A DNA stretch of 64,000 nucleotides, taken from the NCBI GenBank assembly GCA_020249505.1, contig JADCFN010000001.1, positions 112,186 through 176,185 of the forward strand, in the 5' to 3' direction. The notes under the pieces are model-generated. The model made no database searches. It saw nothing but the letters and a program-made list of their open reading frames with translations, and was not told the DNA's origin. How positions within the stretch are numbered: the first letter of the stretch is position 1; every line of letters begins with the position of its first letter. The translations under genes and the position numbers were made by a program. This DNA comes from Roseomonas sp. GTDB taxonomy: Bacteria; Pseudomonadota; Alphaproteobacteria; Acetobacterales; Acetobacteraceae. This document shows, piece after piece, positions 54,157 through 63,471 of the stretch.

Positions 54157-54861
54157 ATGGGAGAGGAAATCCATGGCCTGGCCGGATTCTACGCCGCGCC
54201 GGCGGGCGGGTTGACCGCGCGGCTGCTGCGCCGGCGCTTGGCCACGCTCTGGCCGCGGCTGACGGGGCTTGATGTGCTGGGGATTGGCCATGCCGAACCC
54301 TATTTGCCGCTATGGCGTGAGGAGGCAACGCGCTGCATTGCGCTTGCCCCCGCGCAGCTTGGCCCTTCGCGCTTTGCCCCGGGCGGTGTTTCATCCGCCG
54401 TGCTGGCCGAAGAAGATGCGCTGCCATTTCCGGATTTGAGCTTTGATCGCATCCTGCTGGTGCATGGGTTGGAAGCGGCCGAAAATGCTGGGCGCTTGCT
54501 GCGCGAATGTTGGCGCGTGCTGCGCGATGATGGGCGTTTGCTGGTGGTCGCACCCAATCGGCGCGGCATTTGGGCGCAGTTTGACCACACGCCCTTTGGC
54601 CATGGCCGGCCTTATTCGCCAACACAGATTTCGCGGCTGTTGCAGGCACAGATGTTTCGCGTGGAACGGCGCGACGCCGCGCTTTACGTGCCGCCCTTCA
54701 CGCCCCTGATGCGCGCCGGCACGGCTTGGGAGAAAGCTGGCCGCGTTATTTGCCCCGCGCGCTGGGCCGGGCTTTGCCTGATTGAGGCTGAGAAGGATAT
54801 CTTCGCTGCCATGCCGGCCGGGGCGGTGCGGCTCCGCCGCCGTGTGCTTTTGCGTACCTGA
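54157..54861 (+). CDS. Class I SAM-dependent methyltransferase
   Basis: A 234-residue methyltransferase with LDVLGIGHAEPYL (degenerate motif I), EEDALPFPDLSFDRILLVHGLEAAEN and RVLRDDGRLLVVAPNRRGIWA. The gene is regularly found divergent from gloB in this class, but its substrate is unknown. ATG 54157 gives a family-like N-terminus (GLAGFYAAPAGG); a longer frame overlaps gloB. Confidence 0.82.
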   Translation: MGEEIHGLAGFYAAPAGGLTARLLRRRLATLWPRLTGLDVLGIGHAEPYLPLWREEATRCIALAPAQLGPSRFAPGGVSSAVLAEEDALPFPDLSFDRILLVHGLEAAENAGRLLRECWRVLRDDGRLLVVAPNRRGIWAQFDHTPFGHGRPYSPTQISRLLQAQMFRVERRDAALYVPPFTPLMRAGTAWEKAGRVICPARWAGLCLIEAEKDIFAAMPAGAVRLRRRVLLRT

Positions 54862-54916
54862 TTGGCCTTTTGCGGCGCTTGGTCCATGCTTCGGCCATGG
54901 CCCAGGGAGAAACGCC

Positions 54917-55873
54917 ATGAACCAAGACCCCCGTTGGCAGCAAAGCCTGCGCTATCCGGACCCTTCCATTGTGGCGCTGGATGCATCCTTCAAGAAATAT
55001 CATCTGCCGTTATCAGCCGTGGAGCGCCTTTATCACGGCACGCGCTGGGGTGAGGGGCCGGTCTGGCTTGGCGATGCGCGCTGCCTGTTATGGTCTGATA
55101 TTCCGAATAACCGCGTGCTGAAATGGGATGAGGAAACGGGTGCTGTCAGCGCCTGGCGCAAGCCTTCCAACAACGCCAATGGCCATACGCGGGACCGTCA
55201 GGGCCGCGTGATTGCCTGCGAGCATTTCGGCCGCCGTGTGGTGCGCTTTGAATATGATGGCGCAATCACCGTTTTGGCCGATAGCTACAAGGGCAAGCGG
55301 CTGAACAGCCCGAATGATGTTGTGGTGAAATCCGATGGTTCCATCTGGTTCACTGACCCGCCCTTTGGCCTGATGGCGAATTATGAAGGCGAACGCGCGA
55401 CACCTGAATTGCCGCATACCAATGTCTATCGCATTGATGGCCAAAGCGGCGAAATCACCTTGGTGGCCGATGATGTGAACCATCCGAATGGCTTGGCCTT
55501 CAGCCCGGATGAGAAAATTCTCTACGTCATCGAAAGCCGCGCTGATCCGCGCAATATCCTGGCATTTGATGTGGCGGCGAATGGCAAAAGCTTACGCAAG
55601 CGCCGCATTTTTGTGGCGTGTCAGCCAGGCGAAACGCCAGATGGTTTCCGCGTGGATGTGGATGGCAATCTCTGGTGCGGCTGGGGCATGACCGCCGAGT
55701 TTGATGGCGTACGCATCTACAACAATGCCGGCGTGCCCATTGGGCATATCCATCTGCCGGAACGCTGCGCCAATGTCTGTTTCGGTGGGCGCTATCGCAA
55801 CCGGCTATTCATGGCCGCCGCGCAATCCCTATATGCCCTTTATGTGAATACGGAGGGCGTCAAGGGCGGTTGA
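54917..55873 (+). CDS. SMP-30/gluconolactonase-family protein
   Basis: A 318-residue six-bladed beta-propeller lactonase. Metal-site segments RWGEGPVWLGD, LNSPNDVVVKSDG, HPNGLAFSPDE and ETPDGFRVDVDGN give the Glu/Asn/Asp ligand set of SMP-30. It probably opens a sugar lactone such as gluconolactone. ATG 54917 is chosen as the first with a ribosome binding site (GGGAGA). Its 3' end overlaps the tail of the AtuA C-terminal gene by 14 bp on the opposite strand. Confidence 0.85.
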   Translation: MNQDPRWQQSLRYPDPSIVALDASFKKYHLPLSAVERLYHGTRWGEGPVWLGDARCLLWSDIPNNRVLKWDEETGAVSAWRKPSNNANGHTRDRQGRVIACEHFGRRVVRFEYDGAITVLADSYKGKRLNSPNDVVVKSDGSIWFTDPPFGLMANYEGERATPELPHTNVYRIDGQSGEITLVADDVNHPNGLAFSPDEKILYVIESRADPRNILAFDVAANGKSLRKRRIFVACQPGETPDGFRVDVDGNLWCGWGMTAEFDGVRIYNNAGVPIGHIHLPERCANVCFGGRYRNRLFMAAAQSLYALYVNTEGVKGG

Positions 55874-56207
55874 GCCTGTCGCGCGGCACTTCGATGGTCA
55901 TGGCGAGCAGCCGGAAGGAATGGCTCTTGCCATGGCCATCAAGATTGAGGCTGCCATTCACGCCACCTTCCAGCACATCATCTATCACGAAATTAAAGGC
56001 GTGCAGCAGCGGCAGATCATAGCGCGTGCAGCCAGTGGCGCCCCGGTGGCGGAACAATGCCAGCACTTTTTCCGCCGTGACCTGTTCAGCGAGCAGGTCA
56101 TAATGCGCCGGATCATAAGGCATGAGGGAGAGGTTGACGCGATTGCCCTTATCGCCCGCCCGGCTATGGGCGATCTCATGGAGCGTGATGGTGGTGGTGT
56201 TGCTCAT
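55860..56207 (-). CDS. AtuA-like C-terminal (ferredoxin-fold) subunit
   Basis: A 115-residue protein matching the small C-terminal domain that ends full-length AtuA/DUF1446 proteins: LHEIAHSRAGDKGNRVNLSL, then CTRYDLPLLHAFNFVIDDVLEGGVNGSL. Here it is a separate gene; ATG 56207 overlaps the stop of the large AtuA gene by one base (TGATG). The two pieces likely form one complex. It is the last gene of the glpK operon. Confidence 0.82.
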   Translation of the reverse strand: MSNTTTITLHEIAHSRAGDKGNRVNLSLMPYDPAHYDLLAEQVTAEKVLALFRHRGATGCTRYDLPLLHAFNFVIDDVLEGGVNGSLNLDGHGKSHSFRLLAMTIEVPRDRLNRP

Positions 56208-57586
56208 CAATTCCACTCCCGCGCTGGCAGCACGCGTGTTTCGGTGGGCACCAGTTCGCGCGGGACCAGGAAGCTGCGCGTCAGGATGCGTGGCGTAACA
56301 CGCCAACGCGCGCCTGAGGTCCCCGCCGTGCCGCAACAAAGCAAAGCGAGCGCTTCACGCGATGCCTGATCCGCATCATCGCGCGTGGTGGCCTCTACCG
56401 CGAGCCGAATGCGAATGTCTTGCGGTGCCGGCCCGTCATAACCGCGCCAAAGCGCGCCATCATCCGAGTCATGCACCGAAGCGACACCGATCAGATCAGC
56501 CCGCGCGCGGCGCGCAAGGCCGCGGCGCTTGACGCGTTCCAGCAGCACATCCGCGGTCGCCTTGGCGCGCGCCAGAGCATTGGGGCCGGCGACACTGATT
56601 TCGCCCTCACCCAGCCAGGAACCTTCGTAGCAGGCAGTGACCTTCAGCAAATCCGGGCGCGGTGCACCGCGCAGGCCATGCACCGCTACGCGATCCTTGC
56701 CTGCCATATTCAGATGCACGGCGGTGATGTCCAAAGTCACATCGGGCGTGATGTAGCGCGCGGGATCATGCACCTCATACAAAAGCTGTTCCTTCACGGT
56801 GCGGAGATCAACAATGCCACCGGTGTCTTCCGGCTTGGTGATCAGTAGCGACAAATCGCGCCCGACTTCGGCGATGGGAAAGCCGATATTGGCGGGGTCT
56901 GGAATATCCTTGAAGCCCGGGTCCCAAAATACGCCGCCGGTCACTTGGCTGCCGCATTCCAGTAAATGCCCCGTTGCTGCACCAACCGCGAGCGCCTGCC
57001 AATCATCCTCAGCCCAGCCGAAATGATGCATGAGTGGTGCGATGGCGAGTGCCGGGTCCGAAGTGCGTCCCGCCACAACGATTTGCGCGCCCGCTGCCAG
57101 CGCTTCTGCCAAGGGCGCGGCGCCGATATAGGCATTGGCGGAAACCAGTTTCCAGGAAGACATATCAAGCCCGATATCGGCCTCATGCACGGCCATGCGA
57201 TCAAGGTTGATGCTGGCGGAAACATCATCGCCGGTGACAAGACCGATACGGAGTTCCGGCAAGCCAAGCCGTTTCGCCAACCGCGCAATGGCGCGCGCGG
57301 CCGCCAGCGGATTGGCCGCGCCGAAATTGCCAAGGATGGGAATACCTGCGCGCGCTGCATCAGCGAGGATCGGTTCCAGCAGGCGTTCCAGCATGGGTTC
57401 ATAACCCGCTTCGGGGTCTCGGCGGCGTTCTAATTGTGCAAGCGCCACGGTGCGTTCGCCCAGGCATTCAAAGAACACGGCCGCCGGCAGGCCGCGTTTG
57501 ATGAGGCTACGCATCACCGGAATGGGCGCATCCACACGGTCACCGGAAAAACCGGCACCATTGCCGACCAGAAACAGATCACTCAC
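56207..57586 (-). CDS. AtuA-family (DUF1446) acyclic terpene utilization-like protein
   Basis: A 459-residue DUF1446 protein lacking its usual C-terminal domain, which is encoded by the next gene. Recognisable segments are NGAGFSGDRVDAPIP near the N-terminus, NFGAANPLAAARAIA, VAGRTSDPALAIAPLMHHF and LECGSQVTGGVFWDPGFKDI. In Pseudomonas AtuA supports citronellol/geraniol breakdown but its reaction is not established. GTG 57586 overlaps the stop of the SelA-like gene (GTGA); an in-frame GTG at 57595 is possible. Confidence 0.82.
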   Translation of the reverse strand: MSDLFLVGNGAGFSGDRVDAPIPVMRSLIKRGLPAAVFFECLGERTVALAQLERRRDPEAGYEPMLERLLEPILADAARAGIPILGNFGAANPLAAARAIARLAKRLGLPELRIGLVTGDDVSASINLDRMAVHEADIGLDMSSWKLVSANAYIGAAPLAEALAAGAQIVVAGRTSDPALAIAPLMHHFGWAEDDWQALAVGAATGHLLECGSQVTGGVFWDPGFKDIPDPANIGFPIAEVGRDLSLLITKPEDTGGIVDLRTVKEQLLYEVHDPARYITPDVTLDITAVHLNMAGKDRVAVHGLRGAPRPDLLKVTACYEGSWLGEGEISVAGPNALARAKATADVLLERVKRRGLARRARADLIGVASVHDSDDGALWRGYDGPAPQDIRIRLAVEATTRDDADQASREALALLCCGTAGTSGARWRVTPRILTRSFLVPRELVPTETRVLPAREWN

Positions 57587-58764
57587 GCCAAGCACTCCTT
57601 GATCGCGGCGCCGAGTATGGCCGCATCGCTATCGTCAAAGGCAATCGGGTTGATGGCAAGCAGGCCCTGGCCAATGCGCCCGGCATCAAGATGAATGGCC
57701 GGGCGATGGGCGCGCAGCCGCGCATCCATGGCATGGGCTGTGGCAGCATCGGGCAGGCGCCATTCCAGCATGGGCAGGCCAGGCTTGGCGCCATCCGGCA
57801 CAAGGCGAAGGCTTGGCGGATTGCCTGCCGCCGCCAGTACGGCCTCCAGCCGCGCCTGCCAGCGCGCGCTGCGTTGCGCTGGGTTGTCCGCGACAAAATG
57901 GCGCAAGGCCATCATCAGGCCGATGATTTCTTCCTTGCCAATCTTGCAGGAACGCCCAATGCCGTGATGCGGCAGGCCACGCATTTGCGCGAGTGGCGCG
58001 AATTCCGGCGGCGCGATGAAATCCGCTTCCGGCATGTCAAGGTCGAGCATCTGTGCAAGTGCTGAGGAAACCAGATCGCGCCGCCCGGCGAGAATGCCGG
58101 AAGATTGCGGCCCACCCAAAGCCTTGCCGCCCGAAAAACACACCAGATCGGCGCCCTCGGCAATGAAGCGCTTCAGGTTTTCGGCGGGTGGCAATTGTGC
58201 TGCCGCATCCACCAAAACGGGGATATGCCGTTCACGCGCCACGCGCACCACATCGGGCAAGGGCGGCTCACTATTCGCACCAGCGAGGTAATAGATCGCC
58301 GCCGTACGATCCGTGATGGCATCAGCAATTTCCCAAGGCGCGGCATCCCGCACGCCCGGGCCGGAAACGCGGTCCGGAATGCCGATTTCAATGATGCGCC
58401 CACCGGCTACACGCAACGCGCGATCATACATATTGCGCTGGCTGCGGATGGTAATGAATTCATCCGGCATGCCGCGTGTTTCGGGCAGGCGGTTCATCGC
58501 GCCTGGATCAAGCCGCGCCATGCAAGCCGCCGCACCAAGCAACACAGCGGCGGAAGCGCCGGAAGTGACAATGCCAGCTTCCGCGCCAGTGGCCTTGCTG
58601 ATCTCTCGGCTGGCGGCGGCTTGCAGATGATGCATTTCCACCGTGGCGCGCGCGGCTTCCGCCATGGCGGCCAGCACCTCAGGCGCCATCAGCCCGCCGG
58701 ATAATCGCGTATTGGTGCCATAGGCATTGATGATGCGCGGCACGCCAAGATCATCGTAAATCAT
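57583..58764 (-). CDS. SelA-like PLP-dependent enzyme
   Basis: A 393-residue fold-type I PLP enzyme related to SelA and to D-glucosaminate-6-phosphate ammonia-lyase (DgaE). Key parts are [42 protein letters not shown] and the PLP-Lys in [14 protein letters not shown] (Lys214). No tRNA-binding domain is evident and no selenocysteine genes are nearby, so an elimination or lyase reaction on a small substrate is more likely. Its ATG overlaps the glpK stop (ATGA). Confidence 0.82.
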   Translation of the reverse strand: MIYDDLGVPRIINAYGTNTRLSGGLMAPEVLAAMAEAARATVEMHHLQAAASREISKATGAEAGIVTSGASAAVLLGAAACMARLDPGAMNRLPETRGMPDEFITIRSQRNMYDRALRVAGGRIIEIGIPDRVSGPGVRDAAPWEIADAITDRTAAIYYLAGANSEPPLPDVVRVARERHIPVLVDAAAQLPPAENLKRFIAEGADLVCFSGGKALGGPQSSGILAGRRDLVSSALAQMLDLDMPEADFIAPPEFAPLAQMRGLPHHGIGRSCKIGKEEIIGLMMALRHFVADNPAQRSARWQARLEAVLAAAGNPPSLRLVPDGAKPGLPMLEWRLPDAATAHAMDARLRAHRPAIHLDAGRIGQGLLAINPIAFDDSDAAILGAAIKECLA

Positions 58765-60263
58765 GCAGGTTGTTCCGAGAGGGTGCGGCGGAGCGCATCA
58801 CGCCAAAGCGCGTAACGACTATCCGCTTCGGCGCGATTCATTTGTGGGACGAAACGGCGTTCCAGGCGCCAATGCGTGGCCCCCGCAGCCCCAGGCGGCG
58901 CGCAAAGCCCCGCCTGCATGCCGGCCAGATAGGCCGCGCCAAGGGCAGTAGTTTCCAACACCGTTGGGCGATCCACCGGCGCGCCCAGCTGGTCGGCCAG
59001 GAACTGCATGGTCCAATCGGAAGCGACCATGCCACCATCAACCCGCAGCACGGTTTCCTTGGTGCCCTGCCAATCCGCATGCATGGCTTCGATCAGATCG
59101 CGCGTTTGAAAAGCGACACTTTCCAGCGCGGCACGGCATAATTCGGCGCGGCCGGCACCGCGTGTGAGGCCATAAATCGCAGCCTGCGCCCTGGCATCCC
59201 AATGCGGCGCGCCAAGCCCGGCAAAGGCGGGCACCAGCACCACGCGCTGTGCGGGATCAGCTTGCGCGGCCAGAACCCCGGCTTCCTTCGCTTCCTTGAT
59301 GATGCCCAAGCCATCGCGGAGCCATTGCACCGCCGCACCCGCGACAAAAATCGCCCCTTCCAACGCGTAATGGCGCTTGCCTTGCAATTGATAGGCAATG
59401 GTCGTCAGCAGCCGATTGCGCGACGCGACCGGCGTTTCGCCTGTATTCAACAGCGCAAAGCAACCCGTGCCATAGGTGGATTTCACCATGCCCGGCGCGA
59501 AGCAGCCCTGGCCGATGGTCGCCGCCTGCTGATCACCCGCCATGCCACGAATGGGAATGGCGGCACCGAGCAAAGCGGGATCGGTCGCGCCAAAATCGCC
59601 GGCGCAATCACGCACTTCCGGCAGGATGGCTTCCGGGATGCGAAACAGCCGCAGCAAATCCGCATCCCAAACGCCGCGCTGTATATCGAACAACATGGTG
59701 CGCGCGGCATTGGTGGCATCTGTCGCATGCACGCGCCCGCCCGTCAGGCGCCAGAGCAAAAAGCAATCCACCGTACCGAAAGCCAGCGCACCGCGTTCCG
59801 CCGCCGCCCGCGCACCCGCGATATTATCCAGCATCCAGGCGAGCTTGGTCGCGGAAAAATAGGGATCAGCCAAAAGCCCCGTGCGTTCCGTCAGCAGCGC
59901 CTCATGGCCCTCGGCGCGCAGCTTCGCGCAGGCATCCGCCGTGCGGCGATCCTGCCAGACAATGGCGCGATGCAGGCAGCGGCCCGTGGCGCGGTCCCAT
60001 AGCAGCGTGGTTTCGCGCTGATTGGTAATGCCGATGCCCGCGACATCAGCCGCGCTGCCACCGGCTTTCTCCAAAGCCTGACGCAAGGTGGTGATGGCAC
60101 CTAGCCAGATATCTTCCGGCTCATGTTCCACCCAACCGGGTGCGGGGAAATGCTGCGGCAATTCCATCTGCGCTGTCGCGCGCGGCGCCAGATCGGCACC
60201 AAAGGCGATAGTGCGCGTGGAGGTGGTGCCCTGATCGAGCGCAAGCAGGAGCGGGGTCTTCAT
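58761..60263 (-). CDS. glpK: Glycerol kinase
   Basis: A 500-residue FGGY kinase phosphorylating glycerol to glycerol 3-phosphate. The N-terminus [14 protein letters not shown] binds phosphate, [13 protein letters not shown] and the [12 protein letters not shown] stretch bind ATP, and the substrate residues W-Q-D-R-R follow HRAIVW. The match to GlpK is strong along its length, but no glpD or glpF lies nearby. It is the first gene of a four-gene operon with SelA-like and AtuA-like partners, so a related polyol could be the real substrate. Confidence 0.9.
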   Translation of the reverse strand: MKTPLLLALDQGTTSTRTIAFGADLAPRATAQMELPQHFPAPGWVEHEPEDIWLGAITTLRQALEKAGGSAADVAGIGITNQRETTLLWDRATGRCLHRAIVWQDRRTADACAKLRAEGHEALLTERTGLLADPYFSATKLAWMLDNIAGARAAAERGALAFGTVDCFLLWRLTGGRVHATDATNAARTMLFDIQRGVWDADLLRLFRIPEAILPEVRDCAGDFGATDPALLGAAIPIRGMAGDQQAATIGQGCFAPGMVKSTYGTGCFALLNTGETPVASRNRLLTTIAYQLQGKRHYALEGAIFVAGAAVQWLRDGLGIIKEAKEAGVLAAQADPAQRVVLVPAFAGLGAPHWDARAQAAIYGLTRGAGRAELCRAALESVAFQTRDLIEAMHADWQGTKETVLRVDGGMVASDWTMQFLADQLGAPVDRPTVLETTALGAAYLAGMQAGLCAPPGAAGATHWRLERRFVPQMNRAEADSRYALWRDALRRTLSEQPA

Positions 60264-60316
60264 GCCGTGGCCTTTCCTTTCTGAGCGTAGCATAATGCGG
60301 GAAAGGAGATTGCGCG

Positions 60317-61015
60317 ATGGCCATTCAGCTTTTTGAACTCTGCGGTGCCGATCCGGCGCGGCGCTTCAGCCCCTATTGCTGGCGGAGCCGGCTGGCGCTG
60401 GCCCATAAGGGCTTGGCGGTGGAAACCATTCCCTGGCGCTTCACGGAAAAGGCGGCGATTGGCGCCCATGGGGCGCAGAAGGTGCCGGTGATGCTGGATA
60501 ATGGCCGCGCCATTGTCGATTCCTGGGTGATCGCAGAATATCTGGAAGATACCTATCCGGATCGGCCTTCTCTGTTCGGTGGTACGGGCGGGCGCGCGCT
60601 GGCGCGCTTCATCAATGCCTGGGGCGATGCGGTGTTGCATGCCGGGATTGCGCGTCTGGTGGTCTCAGACATTCCGCAGCATTTGGCGCCGGAAGATGCG
60701 GCGTATTTTGTGCCGGATCGGGAAAAGCGCTTCGGTATGAAGCTGGAAGCGGTAACAGCGGATCGCGCGGAACGGGTGAGAGGTTTTCGCGATAGCCTGA
60801 TGCCGCTGCGGATCGCGTTACGCTCGGCGCCGTTCTTGCACGGCGATGCGCCGGGCTATGCGGATATGATCGCGTTTGGTGGCTTCCAATGGGCGCGCTG
60901 CGTCAGTGCCTTCCCGCTGCTGGCGCAGGATGATGCGGTTTATGCCTGGCGGGAGAGGATGCTGGATGCCTATGGCGGCATTGCCCGCGCCGCGCCCGCC
61001 TTTGCGGAAGCCTGA
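60317..61015 (+). CDS. Glutathione S-transferase family protein (beta-etherase-like)
   Basis: A 232-residue GST with an opening resembling LigE/LigF-type proteins: [27 protein letters not shown], then [28 protein letters not shown]. The C-terminal helices include [23 protein letters not shown]. The substrate is unknown. It diverges from glpK across 53 bp. Confidence 0.85.
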   Translation: MAIQLFELCGADPARRFSPYCWRSRLALAHKGLAVETIPWRFTEKAAIGAHGAQKVPVMLDNGRAIVDSWVIAEYLEDTYPDRPSLFGGTGGRALARFINAWGDAVLHAGIARLVVSDIPQHLAPEDAAYFVPDREKRFGMKLEAVTADRAERVRGFRDSLMPLRIALRSAPFLHGDAPGYADMIAFGGFQWARCVSAFPLLAQDDAVYAWRERMLDAYGGIARAAPAFAEA

Positions 61016-61100
61016 ACGGCGCCTGTTTTTCGCTTGAAAGGCGGCGCGCTTCGCGCTTGGCTTGCGGTATCCGCTGCGATCCAAAAGCCAGGAGGCCGCC

Positions 61101-62549
61101 ATGCCCATAGCCACCCTGATCCGTAACGCCGCCTGGACTGCCGAATGGGATGCAGCGGCGGGGCGTAATTTCTACGGCCAGGGCAAGGATGTACTGCTGG
61201 CGGATGGCCGCATCGCCGCCATCACGCCGCATGATCCTTCCGTCCCGCCGCCCGCGGGCGCTGAGGTGATTGATGGCAGCAAGCTTCTGGTCATGCCGGG
61301 GCTGATCAATATCCACACCCACCCGACAACGGAACCCGCCGGGCGTGGCGTGCGCGAAGATCATGGCGTGCCGGAACAGCAAATGACCGGGCTGTTTGAA
61401 CGCCTGCAAGCCTTTCGCCTGGACCAGCAAGGCCAGGCAGCGGCGATGCGCCTTGCCTATGCCGAGTTGATGTCAGCCGGTGTCACCAGCGTGGTGGATT
61501 TGTCGCCTCCTTTCCCATCTTGGCTTTCCATCATGGCGGAAAGCGGCCTGCGCGGTTGGGCGGGGGCGGGCTATGCCGCGGCGCGCTGGGGCATGGAAGC
61601 GCCACAGACCGTGACCTGGATGTGGAACCGCGAAGATGCGCGCCGACAATTCGATGCGGCGAAGCAATTCATGAAGGAAGCCGAAGCCGATCCTTCGGGC
61701 CGGCTGACCGGCATTGTCTTCCCCGCACAGATTGACACAGTGGAGGAGGAGATGTTGCGAGAAAGCATCGCCTATGCCGCTGAAACCGGCCGGCCCTTTA
61801 CCACGCACATCTCCCAATCCGTGGTGGAGGTGAGAGAGATTATTCGTCGCCATGGCGTCACACCCATTCAATGGGCGGCGGGTATCGGGTTGCTGACGCC
61901 ACGCAGTATTCTGGGCCACGCGATATTTGTGGATGAGCATATTTCAATCGGCTGGCACACCGCGAAGGATATTGCCCTGATGGCTGATACCGGGGCGACG
62001 GTTGCGCATTGCCCATCACCCTTTGCTCGCTACGGTGAACATTTGCGCCATTTCGGCAAATATCGCGCGCGCGGCGTGAATATGGGTTTTGGCACAGATT
62101 GCGCGCCGCATAACCTGATTGAGGAAATGCGCTTGGCGATTATTCTGGCGCGCAATGCATGCCGCGATGTCGCTGCCGCAGATACCGGCAGCGTTTTCCA
62201 TGCGGCCACGGTGGGCGGCGCTGATGCCTTGGGGCGGCGTGATCTTGGACGTCTGCAACTGGGCGCTTCAGCCGATATCGTGCTGGTGGATCTGGCGCAT
62301 CCGTTGATGACCCCGCCGCGTGACCCTTTGCGCGCGCTTGTTTTCCATGCGGCGGATCGCGCCGTGAAACGCGTAATGGTCGGTGGCGAGACGATTTATG
62401 CTGATGGCCGCCCAACCAAGTTGAATGTCGCGGATGCTGCCGGCATTCTGGCCGAAAGCCAGGCCAAGATGCTGCGCGATTCAGTGGGGCGCGATTATCG
62501 CGGGCGGAGCGGCGATGAAATCGCGCCAATCAGCCTGCCCCTGCATTAG
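61101..62549 (+). CDS. Amidohydrolase family protein (metal-dependent deaminase/hydrolase)
   Basis: A 482-residue TIM-barrel amidohydrolase. Metal ligands show in MPGLINIHTHPTTEP, TTHISQS, ILGHAIFVDEH and MGFGTDCAPHN, matching the TrzN/SsnA/cytosine-deaminase-like group that acts on guanidine, pyrimidine or triazine rings. It likely removes an amine or chloride-like group. ATG 61101 is preceded by AGGAGG at 6 bp, a strong site. The TIM-barrel isomerase gene follows 59 bp later. Confidence 0.87.
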   Translation: MPIATLIRNAAWTAEWDAAAGRNFYGQGKDVLLADGRIAAITPHDPSVPPPAGAEVIDGSKLLVMPGLINIHTHPTTEPAGRGVREDHGVPEQQMTGLFERLQAFRLDQQGQAAAMRLAYAELMSAGVTSVVDLSPPFPSWLSIMAESGLRGWAGAGYAAARWGMEAPQTVTWMWNREDARRQFDAAKQFMKEAEADPSGRLTGIVFPAQIDTVEEEMLRESIAYAAETGRPFTTHISQSVVEVREIIRRHGVTPIQWAAGIGLLTPRSILGHAIFVDEHISIGWHTAKDIALMADTGATVAHCPSPFARYGEHLRHFGKYRARGVNMGFGTDCAPHNLIEEMRLAIILARNACRDVAAADTGSVFHAATVGGADALGRRDLGRLQLGASADIVLVDLAHPLMTPPRDPLRALVFHAADRAVKRVMVGGETIYADGRPTKLNVADAAGILAESQAKMLRDSVGRDYRGRSGDEIAPISLPLH

Positions 62550-62608
62550 CCAAGGCTTGCCACCCCGCCTGAAGCCTGTAAATCACGCCAAAACAGAGGA
62601 GGCACGCC

Positions 62609-63442
62609 ATGGCGTTAATAGACCGTATTGGGGTGGATGTTGGGCGCAAGCTGAAGCTTGAAGACGCTATTAAATGGGCGGCGCGCAACCAGGTGCGCCA
62701 CATAGACATTCAATTGGACACTGGCGAGAATAAGGTAACCATGTTCAATGATGCGCGTTGCCGCGCCATTGTTGCCTCAGCCCGCGCCAATGGCGTGACG
62801 ATTGCGTTGCACACACTTTCCGCCGTGAATGTCGGCGAATACTCGCCGTTTCTGGCGGAAGCGGTGGATGCCTATATGCGCGCCTATATTGAAGTGGCGC
62901 CCAAGCTGGAAGCGGAATGGATTGTGGTCCATGCCGGCTATCACTTCACCGCCGATGTACCGATGCGCATGGAAGCAGGGCGGGATCGCTTGCAGCGCAT
63001 GGTGCAGCACGCGGAAAAGCATGGTGCGCTACTGCTGCTTGAAAACCTGAATGTGGAACCGCCAACGGCCGAGGTGCATTACCTGGCCCATACGCAGGAA
63101 GAATGGCGCTATTATTATGATGCGATCCATTCCCCCGCCTTCGCGCTTTCCTTCACCGCCAATCATGCGCATCTGATGCCCGATGGCGTCGCTTCCTGGG
63201 TGGCGGGCATTCCGATGGACCGCGTGCGCGAAGTGCGCTTGGCCGATTGCTGGCGCAATGGGCATGAGGAACATCTGGTGCCCGGCCAGGGTGATTTCGA
63301 TTTCGGCGATATGTTCCGCCTTATCGAAGCGCGCGGCTTCAAGGGGCATTATACGAATGCCTTTGGGTCGCTTGAAGAAATGCAATGGGCGCGCGGCTAT
63401 ATGGTGGAAAAGGCCCGCGCCGCCGGGGTGAAGGTGGACTGA
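62609..63442 (+). CDS. Sugar phosphate isomerase/epimerase-like TIM-barrel protein
   Basis: A 277-residue AP2EC/xylose-isomerase-like barrel. Recognisable parts are IGVDVGRKLKLEDAIKWAA, WIVVHAGYHFTADV, LLLENLNVEPPTAE (metal Glu), FTANHAHLM and VPGQGDFDFGDMF. It probably isomerises or epimerises a sugar or keto-acid. It may work with the upstream amidohydrolase, from which it is separated by 59 bp with GAGGAGG before the ATG. Confidence 0.82.
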   Translation: MALIDRIGVDVGRKLKLEDAIKWAARNQVRHIDIQLDTGENKVTMFNDARCRAIVASARANGVTIALHTLSAVNVGEYSPFLAEAVDAYMRAYIEVAPKLEAEWIVVHAGYHFTADVPMRMEAGRDRLQRMVQHAEKHGALLLLENLNVEPPTAEVHYLAHTQEEWRYYYDAIHSPAFALSFTANHAHLMPDGVASWVAGIPMDRVREVRLADCWRNGHEEHLVPGQGDFDFGDMFRLIEARGFKGHYTNAFGSLEEMQWARGYMVEKARAAGVKVD

Positions 63443-63471
63443 AGCGCCCCGGCACGGTCCTTGCTGATCTA

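Noticed and set aside
57583..58764. Selenocysteine synthase SelA proper
   Set aside because: The protein is shorter than SelA, lacks its tRNA-binding N-terminal domain, and neither selB nor a tRNA-Sec gene is visible.
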